Of a stretch of DNA of 64,000 nt, positions 34,332 through 41,086 are shown piece after piece. The position numbers were made by a program, and so were the translations under genes. Source of the DNA: an uncultured Dokdonia sp. (GTDB taxonomy: Bacteria; Bacteroidota; Bacteroidia; Flavobacteriales; Flavobacteriaceae); contig NZ_CANLOB010000005.1 of NCBI RefSeq assembly GCF_947492815.1, forward strand, positions 62,001-126,000, written 5' to 3'. Each line of letters begins with the position of its first letter. The stretch's first letter is position 1. The notes under the pieces are model-generated. The model worked only from the letters and a program-made list of their open reading frames with translations, had not been told where the DNA came from and ran no database searches.

Positions 34332-37175
34332 TTAATGCGCTTCCAACCAATTATGACCTAGTCCTACTTCTACGTCTAATGGTACCGTCATTTTAAAGGC
34401 ACTTTCCATTTCAGTTTTGATGAGGGTTTTCATGGTTTCTAACTCTTCATTAGGAACATCAAATACCAATTCATCATGTACCTGAAGTAGCATTTTGGTT
34501 TGATAGTCGCTGTTTTCAAGTTTTTCGTAAATATTGATCATGGCAAGCTTAATAATATCGGCAGCACTTCCTTGTATAGGTGCATTTACAGCATTACGTT
34601 CTGCAGCGCCGCGCACAATGGCATTTCCTGAATTGATATTTTTTAAATAACGACGTCTGTCTAATACGGTTTTTACATACCCATTATCACGGGCAAAATC
34701 TACTTGCTCGCTCATGTAGTTACGTAGCTTTGGATACGTTTTGTAATACGTATCTATCAATTCTTTAGCCTCTGATCGTGAAAGATCTGTCTGATTACTT
34801 AATCCAAATGCAGACACCCCATAAATGATTCCGAAGTTCACTGTTTTGGCATTGCTACGTTGCTCACGCGTTACTTCGTCTAGAGGCACATTAAATACTT
34901 TAGCAGCGGTAGAAGCATGAATATCTTCTCCGTCTTGAAATGCTTTGATCATCGTTTCCTCTTCACTTAAAGCAGCAATAATACGTAACTCTATTTGAGA
35001 GTAATCGGCAGCGAGTAAGGTGTGGTTTTCATTACGCGGAATAAATGCTTTACGCACTTCACGGCCAAGTTCTGTACGAATCGGAATATTTTGAAGATTT
35101 GGATTGTTAGAACTTAAACGTCCTGTAGCGGCTACCGTTTGCATATAATCTGTATGTACACGATGATCTATTCCTACCTGTGTTGGCAAGGCATCTACAT
35201 AAGTAGATTTTAGCTTTGTAAGTCCTCTATAATCTAATATTTTCTGGATGATTTCATGATCTTTTGCTAGATAAGAAAGTACATCTTCTGCTGTAGAATA
35301 CTGACCAGTCTTGGTCTTTTTAGGTTTGTCTACCAACTTCATTTTATCAAAAAGGATTTCTCCTAATTGTTTTGGTGATCCGATATTAAATTCTTCACCA
35401 GCTTCAGCATAAATTTCTGAGGTGAGACGTGTGATGTCTGCTTCTAGTTCTTCAGAAAGTTTCTCTAAAAAGTCAACATTTAGATTGATCCCTTCCAATT
35501 CCATAGCGGCCAGCACTCGTAGTAATGGAATCTCAATATCATCAAATAATTTCCTTGTTCCTGCTTCGTCTAGCTCTTTTTCAAAATGCTTTTTAAGCTG
35601 TAATGTAATATCTGCATCTTCTACGGCATATTCTGTTTGTTGATCTAATGGGACCTGACGCATAGAAAGCTGATTCTTTCCCTTTTTTCCAATCAGTTCT
35701 GTAATAGATACAGGGGTGTAATTGAGATAGGTTTCTGCAAGCACATCCATGTTGTGTCTCATGTCAGGATTGATGAGGTAATGTGCGAGCATGGTATCAA
35801 AGAGTTTTCCTTTTACAGTAACTCCATACTTGGCAAGTACTTTAAGATCGTATTTTAGGTTTTGACCTATTTTTTCAATGCTTTCAGCTTCAAAAAATGG
35901 TAGTATTTCTTGAATCAATGCCGTTGCTTCTTCTTGATCTTCTGGAAACGGAATGTAAAAACCTTTACCTACTTCCCAAGAGAATGCAATTCCTACAAGC
36001 TCTGCTGTAAGTGGATCGAGACCTGTTGTTTCTGTATCAAAGCATACTGATGGTTGTTGTATCAAATTATTCAGGAATAGCTTTCGCGAAAGCGGACTAT
36101 CCACACTTTGATAAAAATGCGTAGTGTCTTTTATTGATTTGCGAGTAGAAGCGGCATCCATACTTCCTGTAATGGCATCTCCATCTCCGCCAAATAAAGA
36201 AAACTGTCCTTCACCAGCGGCTGGTTTTGGAGCTTGTTTTTTGGTAGCTGTTGTCGTGGTAGGTGGTGGTGCTTCTCCAGAAAATATTTTTACAAACTGA
36301 TCTTTCATACGTCTGAATTCCAGTTCGTCAAACTTTTTACCCACAGCTGCGGCATCTGGTTCTGAAAGCTCATAATCTGATGCGTCAAAAGTAACATCAC
36401 AATCTAGCATAATAGTAGCTAGTTGTTTTGAAAGTAATCCAAGCTCAGCATTTGCCTCGACTTTTTCTTTCATCTTTCCTTTAAGCTGATCTGTATTTTC
36501 AAGTAGCCCTTCCATAGAGCCATAGGCAGCGATAAACTTTTTAGCGGTTTTATCACCTACACCAGGTAATCCAGGAATATTATCACTGGCATCTCCCATC
36601 ATTCCTAGGTAATCAATCACTTGCTCTGGACGCTCTACTTCAAAACGTTTTTGTACTTCTGGAATCCCCCAGATTTCAATGCCATTTCCCATTCGGGCAG
36701 GCTTGTACATAAATATATTTTCAGAAACCAATTGTGCATAGTCCTTATCTGGAGTGACCATGTATACTTTGTAGCCTTCTTTTTCGGCTTGTTTTGATAA
36801 GGTTCCTATAAGGTCATCTGCTTCTACACCTTCACGTTCTACAATAGGAATGTGCATGGCTTTTAAAATTTCCTTGATATGAGGAACGGCTATTTTTATA
36901 GCTTCAGGAGTTTCGTCACGATTTGCTTTATATTCAGGAAAGGCTTCTACACGAGCGCTACTACCTCCTTTATCAAAGGCAACGGCCAGATGGTCAGGGC
37001 GTTCTCTTCGAATCACGTCAAAAAGACTATTTGTAAATCCCATAATGGCGCTTACATCCATTCCAGAACTGGTGATTCTAGGGTTCTTTATCAGTGCGTA
37101 ATAGCCTCTAAATATGAGTGCAAAGGCATCAAGTAAAAAAAGTCTTTTTTGTGTGTTTTCTTCAGTATTGGTCAC
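34332..37175 (-). CDS. polA: DNA polymerase I
   Basis: 947 residues from GTG 37175. The frame can be extended to TTG 37211, but those 12 codons lie in a repeat element and are unlikely to be translated. Domains: 5'-3' exonuclease (about 1-290; FLLDAFALIFRGYYA, DDLIGTLSKQAE, DNIPGLPGVGDKTA), a Pro/Lys linker, a 3'-5' exonuclease with an intact FDTETTGLDP motif (so proofreading is probable, unlike Taq-type), and the polymerase (AADYSQIELRIIAA, RSNAKTVNFGIIYG, LLQVHDELVFDVP). Fills gaps and removes RNA primers. A palindrome copy at 36080-36093 sits in the frame as PLSRKLF just before the proofreading domain. Confidence 0.97.
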   Translation of the reverse strand: MTNTEENTQKRLFLLDAFALIFRGYYALIKNPRITSSGMDVSAIMGFTNSLFDVIRRERPDHLAVAFDKGGSSARVEAFPEYKANRDETPEAIKIAVPHIKEILKAMHIPIVEREGVEADDLIGTLSKQAEKEGYKVYMVTPDKDYAQLVSENIFMYKPARMGNGIEIWGIPEVQKRFEVERPEQVIDYLGMMGDASDNIPGLPGVGDKTAKKFIAAYGSMEGLLENTDQLKGKMKEKVEANAELGLLSKQLATIMLDCDVTFDASDYELSEPDAAAVGKKFDELEFRRMKDQFVKIFSGEAPPPTTTTATKKQAPKPAAGEGQFSLFGGDGDAITGSMDAASTRKSIKDTTHFYQSVDSPLSRKLFLNNLIQQPSVCFDTETTGLDPLTAELVGIAFSWEVGKGFYIPFPEDQEEATALIQEILPFFEAESIEKIGQNLKYDLKVLAKYGVTVKGKLFDTMLAHYLINPDMRHNMDVLAETYLNYTPVSITELIGKKGKNQLSMRQVPLDQQTEYAVEDADITLQLKKHFEKELDEAGTRKLFDDIEIPLLRVLAAMELEGINLNVDFLEKLSEELEADITRLTSEIYAEAGEEFNIGSPKQLGEILFDKMKLVDKPKKTKTGQYSTAEDVLSYLAKDHEIIQKILDYRGLTKLKSTYVDALPTQVGIDHRVHTDYMQTVAATGRLSSNNPNLQNIPIRTELGREVRKAFIPRNENHTLLAADYSQIELRIIAALSEEETMIKAFQDGEDIHASTAAKVFNVPLDEVTREQRSNAKTVNFGIIYGVSAFGLSNQTDLSRSEAKELIDTYYKTYPKLRNYMSEQVDFARDNGYVKTVLDRRRYLKNINSGNAIVRGAAERNAVNAPIQGSAADIIKLAMINIYEKLENSDYQTKMLLQVHDELVFDVPNEELETMKTLIKTEMESAFKMTVPLDVEVGLGHNWLEAH
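36080..36093. repeat. Palindrome copy GCTTTCGCGAAAGC in polA
   Basis: Exact 14-bp core; on the coding strand it reads in the LSRK phase, in the linker before the 3'-5' exonuclease motif. Confidence 0.85.
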
Positions 37176-37191
37176 TTGGAAGGAATTTTTA

Positions 37192-37244
37192 TACGCTTCG
37201 TACTTCGACAAGCTCAGTATAAACTTTGACGAATCAAAAGCGTA
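37192..37244. repeat. Composite repeat with palindrome half-sites (53 bp)
   Basis: TACGCTT at the left, AAAAGCGTA at the right, with an interior containing TACTTCGACAAGCTCAGTAT. Lies directly upstream of polA and overlaps the TTG-started extension of its frame. Confidence 0.8.
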
Positions 37245-37341
37245 ATTATGCTACATTCAAATGTAAGAAGATGAGGGCAGAAATTATAGGGGTGTTAATA
37301 AGTAGTTATTCTATTTATAATAGCTTTGGTATTAAGCGCTC

Positions 37342-37785
37342 TTATTCTTGACTTTCAGCAAATCGTTTAAAGTTTTCCATCCATTTATACGCTTGTTTCT
37401 TAAACATAGAAGGAAATAAGATCATCATGAGTTTTGGCATCACCCAACGTACTCTGGTGTATTCGCCTTCAGTTTTGTATTCAGTTTGGGTGTCATTTAT
37501 AGGGATAAAAGAAGTCTTTAATGTATTATCCATATGCATATGATGGTAGGTTGCTTCAATGGAATGGGGGAGTTGGTTATCAACAATAGTTTCTGTTAAT
37601 TCCATTTTTCTTTTTCCTTGCATCAAGTAGATTTTAGAAACGGCTCCATTTTCTCCTTCGGTGCCTTTTGTAAGTTCTTTTTTTTGAAAGCCTTCTTGCC
37701 ATTCTTTTAGATTATTTGTGTCGGCAAATAATGCGGCTAGTTTTTCATAAGGTTGATCAATGATAATAGTTCCTCCAAATTTCAT
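37342..37785 (-). CDS. SRPBCC (START-like) domain protein
   Basis: 147 residues. N-terminal IIIDQPYEKLAALFADTNNLKEWQEGF is the usual first strand-helix of polyketide-cyclase/START-like proteins; the ending helix is MENFKRFAES. These fold into a hydrophobic ligand cup; substrate not known. No signal peptide. It stands alone downstream of the repeat-rich gap that precedes it. Confidence 0.85.
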   Translation of the reverse strand: MKFGGTIIIDQPYEKLAALFADTNNLKEWQEGFQKKELTKGTEGENGAVSKIYLMQGKRKMELTETIVDNQLPHSIEATYHHMHMDNTLKTSFIPINDTQTEYKTEGEYTRVRWVMPKLMMILFPSMFKKQAYKWMENFKRFAESQE

Positions 37786-37854
37786 AAGATTTCATTTTAA
37801 GAGTGATACAATGCCGTGTAATGGATATGTAATTTAGTTGTTTTTTGATATTTG

Positions 37855-37984
37855 GGCGTGTCCTTCATCCTGAAAAAATTCAGGAATCAGGTCGGGCTTT
37901 TCATTGCAACCTGCCTGCCGGAAGGCAGGTTCCTCGTCTTCACTAAAGGTCAGGCTGTGGGATTTTCATTGCAATCCCTCACGA
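37855..37984. repeat. GGGCGTGTC...GGGCTTTTC-type intergenic repeat
   Basis: Contains CCTGAA-AAAA-TTCAGG (37869-37884), ACCTGCC...GGCAGGT (37909-37930) and TTTTCATTGCAA twice (near 37899 and 37962). I recall GGGCGT...TCGGGCTTTC repeats in many Bacteroidetes intergenic regions. Two open frames across it are not convincing genes. The remainder of 37786-38248 holds nothing clear. Confidence 0.65.
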
Positions 37985-38248
37985 AAAATAGTGGTGTTCA
38001 AAAATATGATAGATTACATATCCATCTGAAAGTAGTCATTATTTTTTAATTAATTGTCCGCTATATAGTTGTTTTGAATCATTGCTGATAGTGTATCTAT
38101 AATTTCCTATCGCTATTACCTAATAGTTGTAATGTGTGTTATTAGGATGAGGTGATTTTTAATATCAAGACATGGTTTTAGCTATTCATGGGTAACATTT
38201 TTATGAATAAGGAACGTAGGGGTATATAATTAATACAAAACTAGAATT

Positions 38249-38521
38249 ATGAAAAGATTTTTTTTAATAGCTACGGTTATTAGCGGATTTATGTTTACTG
38301 CGTGTTCATCTGATGATGATAGTAATGATGGTCCAATATGTGAAACTTGTGAATTAAGTGCATTAGGTATCGTATTTACAACGGAGTATTGTGACAATGA
38401 AGATGGAACTATCACAGTTATCTTTGAAGGAATAGAAGAGGTTCAAGATTTAGAAGGTGTTACTTTTGATGAATTTATAAGTGCTATAGAGCAAGCAGGA
38501 GGAACGTGTAATCGTTCATAA
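38249..38521 (+). CDS. Small surface lipoprotein
   Basis: 90 residues. Lipobox FTAC followed by Ser-Ser-Asp-Asp-Asp-Ser, a clear surface-export pattern. The mature part is very short and acidic and holds CETC, YC and a final TC (CETCELSALG; TTEYCDNEDG), so two disulfides are possible. No family recognised. Isolated gene with its own terminator, next to the tandem non-coding repeat. Confidence 0.75.
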   Translation: MKRFFLIATVISGFMFTACSSDDDSNDGPICETCELSALGIVFTTEYCDNEDGTITVIFEGIEEVQDLEGVTFDEFISAIEQAGGTCNRS

Positions 38522-38543
38522 ATAAAGTATGAGTGCTTGTTCT

Positions 38544-38574
38544 TAAGGTCGTCTATTTAGATGACCTTTTTGTT
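38544..38574 (+). terminator. Terminator of the small lipoprotein gene
   Basis: AGGTCGTCTA, TTT loop region, TAGATGACCT then TTTTTG; one G-U pair. Confidence 0.85.
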
Positions 38575-38608
38575 TTTATAAATTAATGTTTGTAGTGAGT
38601 TAAGCAAA

Positions 38609-38888
38609 CTAATAAGAATAATCTCTCGTGTATGATTTTGGTATCATAGTATATGTAGTATACTCGCGACCCCTTTTTGATTTGAAAATAAGAGTATAAA
38701 ATTACTGTTTGTTGAGTTATGTGAATAAAGAAAGCCAAGCAAGATGTTCTAATAAGAATAACCGCTCGTGTGTGATTAAGATATCATAGTATATGTAGTA
38801 TACTCGCGACCCCAATTGATTTGAAAATAAGTATACGAGATACTGCTTTGTTGAGTTATAAGCATAAAGAAAGCCAAGCAAGATGCTT
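38609..38888. repeat. Tandem 140-bp non-coding direct repeat, two copies
   Basis: Copy 1 at 38609-38748, copy 2 at 38749-38888. Blocks kept exactly include CTAATAAGAATA, TATCATAGTATATGTAG, TAGTATACTCGCGACCCC and AAGCCAAGCAAGATG; variable bases lie between them. Each copy has an AGTATA...TATACT inverted repeat. A decayed trace of a third copy (TTTGTAGTGAGTTAAGC) precedes the first. No open frame runs through. Could be a duplicated small RNA. Confidence 0.85.
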
Positions 38889-38894
38889 GGCTTT
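38870..38894. other. Hairpin closing the tandem repeat
   Basis: AAAGCCAAGCA-AGA-TGCTTGGCTTT, perfect 11-bp arms. The left arm is the end of repeat copy 2; only this last copy can form the hairpin. Followed by CACCCC, not T-rich. Confidence 0.75.
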
Positions 38895-39403
38895 CACCCC
38901 AAATCATAATTGATTATTTAAAAGTCAATTACAACAGTCTTAAATGTCTTTTGCCTCTAGGGCGTTTGCAAATATAATAGAAAATTATAAAATACTCATT
39001 ATTAGAGCTTGATTATCTTTAATTACGTGTTATTTATAATATAACGACGGTTTTTCAGTAATCGTATTTTGTTAAAATAATTTTTTACTTGTTAATATTT
39101 AAAATATTGATAATCATGTATTTATAATTTAAAAATTTGTAAAAATTCAACTTTGAAATTGATTTTTAATTTTTTTAATTTTTTTTTAGTTTTTAGCTAA
39201 AATACAAGTTTTTAAATGCTTACAGTAGCAAAAATGAGCTTTTAATTTTAAATTATGAATAGATTACTGACTTTTTTAGTAAACTTTTCCTTACAACGAT
39301 TATTATGGTAATTTAATCTGAGTATTCTTTTGCAAAAGTATAATTGTGTTAAAAATAGATAAATGTGATTTTTTTATAATTTTTCAGCAAAATTCGAGCT
39401 TAA
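38895..39403. other. Very AT-rich gap without a gene
   Basis: No supportable open frame. Minus-strand TAnnTTTG boxes occur at 38969-38976 (TATATTTG) and 39333-39340 (TACTTTTG); both point leftwards into non-coding sequence, so an unannotated transcript is possible. Neither has a good -33 TTTG. Confidence 0.5.
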
Positions 39404-40411
39404 TTATGCCTTGTTGAAATAATCTGAATTGATATTTTCTGATTTTCCATCTTGATATTTCATCATTGTAAATCCTTCGTGTATTGCATAACTTCCAGTT
39501 TCCCCTTTTTTGTTCATAGCAATATATGCTACTTGAAAATCTTTATAACGATCTCCTTTTTTGACAATGCGATGTATAGCTTCTTCACAAGCTTTTTGTG
39601 GAGACATTCCATTACGCATTAATTCTACCACTAGGAAACTTCCAACCGTTTTTAAAACTTCTTCGCCCATACCTGTAGCTACCGCGGCACCTACTTCATC
39701 ATCTACAAAAAGACCAGCACCTATAATGGGAGAATCACCAACACGCCCTTTCATTTTATATCCTAATCCTGAAGTAGTGCAAACACCTGCAATTTCTCCA
39801 GATGTATCCATGGCAAGCATACCGATTGTGTCATGGTTTTCTACATTGATAGCTGGCTGGTAATTACTGGTTTTTAACCATTCTTTCCATGCTTTTTCAG
39901 AAGCAGGAGTGAGTAGTTTTTCTTTTTTAAATCCTTGGCTATATGCAAATTCTTCAGCGCCTTTGCTCGCCATGATTACATGTGGCGTTTCTTCCATGAC
40001 TTTACGAGCTAGTGCAGCTACATGAACAATATTTTCTACAGCAAGCACAGCACCATAATCTCCGTCTGGTGACATTACACAGGCATCTAAGGTAACATTA
40101 CCTTCTCTGTCTGGTGTTGCCCCAATTCCTACCGTCGTATTTTCTTCATTAGCTTCTTCTACCGCGACACCATCTATAATAGCATCTAGTGCCGATTTTC
40201 CTTTTGCTAATAATTCTCCAGAAGCCGTATTAGCACTTTCAGTATTCCAAGTACTTATCGATATGTAATTAGGTTTTGATATTGAAGTGATAGTAGTTTT
40301 TTTAGTTTCTGAAGTCTTACTTTCACCTTCTTTGCAACTTATTGCTGAAACACCTGTAGCAATGCCTGCTCCAGTGATTGCTGTATTTTGTATGAATTTC
40401 CTTCTATTCAT
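39404..40411 (-). CDS. N4-(beta-N-acetylglucosaminyl)-L-asparaginase
   Basis: 335 residues. The N-terminus NRRKFIQNTAITGAGIA is a twin-arginine-type signal ending AISC, a lipobox, so the protein is exported. NENHDTIGM-type motif (VENHDTIGM) places the autocleavage nucleophile at Thr-195; the region GRVGDSPIIGAG and GMGEEVLK follow, as in glycosylasparaginases (Ntn-hydrolases). It hydrolyses the GlcNAc-Asn bond left after N-glycan trimming. Upstream on the same strand lie a membrane protein and a GH92 mannosidase, which makes an N-glycan-degradation role coherent. Confidence 0.92.
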   Translation of the reverse strand: MNRRKFIQNTAITGAGIATGVSAISCKEGESKTSETKKTTITSISKPNYISISTWNTESANTASGELLAKGKSALDAIIDGVAVEEANEENTTVGIGATPDREGNVTLDACVMSPDGDYGAVLAVENIVHVAALARKVMEETPHVIMASKGAEEFAYSQGFKKEKLLTPASEKAWKEWLKTSNYQPAINVENHDTIGMLAMDTSGEIAGVCTTSGLGYKMKGRVGDSPIIGAGLFVDDEVGAAVATGMGEEVLKTVGSFLVVELMRNGMSPQKACEEAIHRIVKKGDRYKDFQVAYIAMNKKGETGSYAIHEGFTMMKYQDGKSENINSDYFNKA

Positions 40412-40510
40412 CTAGTGTAGTCTATGTTGATTTCGTTTTTGATTGATTTAATGCAAACTTCCCTTTCGGGAAAGCGTGTAATGTATATTTAAAATAATTG
40501 GATTAAGATA

Positions 40511-41086
40511 CTACTTTATTCTTTTTTGATGTATCCACTGAAATATAAATACATACCCTATAAATATTGCTAGCTTTAAAATAAGATGAAGAGGCCAGTA
40601 AGGAGCTACGTTTAGAATAACCCCTAAGTCAATATCTGACCATTTTATGGGTAAGTAATCTCTGTGTATCGATGTAATTAGAATGATATATTGCTCTAAA
40701 GTAATTAAGAAAAATGGGATTGAGATGAGTCTTATTAAAATGTTTTTGCGTACGAGTTTAAAGCGAAAAGGTTGTGTGATAAATAACCAAGAAAACATCA
40801 TGAGCCAATATGCCCACGCATAAGGCCCCGTCGCTCTGTTGGTAATTGCATACTCATTATTTGAGTCTAATATAACTAGAAAAAGATATGCGTACGATAG
40901 GAGAATAGTCACTGTATATATTATTCCAGAAAATATAATAAAACGACAAGCTGCTTCATCAATTTTTGAGACAGTATCTTTTATTTTTGGAATAAAACGT
41001 CCTATTAATAGTGGAATAGTTAGTAAACCAAAAGAAATGAAAATGTCAGTTCTGAAGAATTCTAATATGACCCTAAAAACATCCAC
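40511..41086 (-). CDS. Membrane protein between GH92 and glycosylasparaginase
   Basis: 191 residues from a GTG that shares one base with the GH92 stop (TAGTG), so it is translationally coupled to that enzyme. Five predicted helices (near 14-30, 44-70, 85-105, 113-135, 155-178) and a basic tail (WIHQKRIK). No family recognised. A 98-bp gap with a decayed palindrome (40461-40476) separates it from the glycosylasparaginase gene. Function unknown. Confidence 0.75.
   Translation of the reverse strand: MDVFRVILEFFRTDIFISFGLLTIPLLIGRFIPKIKDTVSKIDEAACRFIIFSGIIYTVTILLSYAYLFLVILDSNNEYAITNRATGPYAWAYWLMMFSWLFITQPFRFKLVRKNILIRLISIPFFLITLEQYIILITSIHRDYLPIKWSDIDLGVILNVAPYWPLHLILKLAIFIGYVFIFQWIHQKRIK

Noticed and set aside
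37852..38049. Small protein of 65 residues
   Set aside because: Runs through the intergenic repeat element, no recognisable domain or promoter.
38609..38888. CRISPR array
   Set aside because: Only two 140-bp units, no short repeat with unique spacers and no cas genes.
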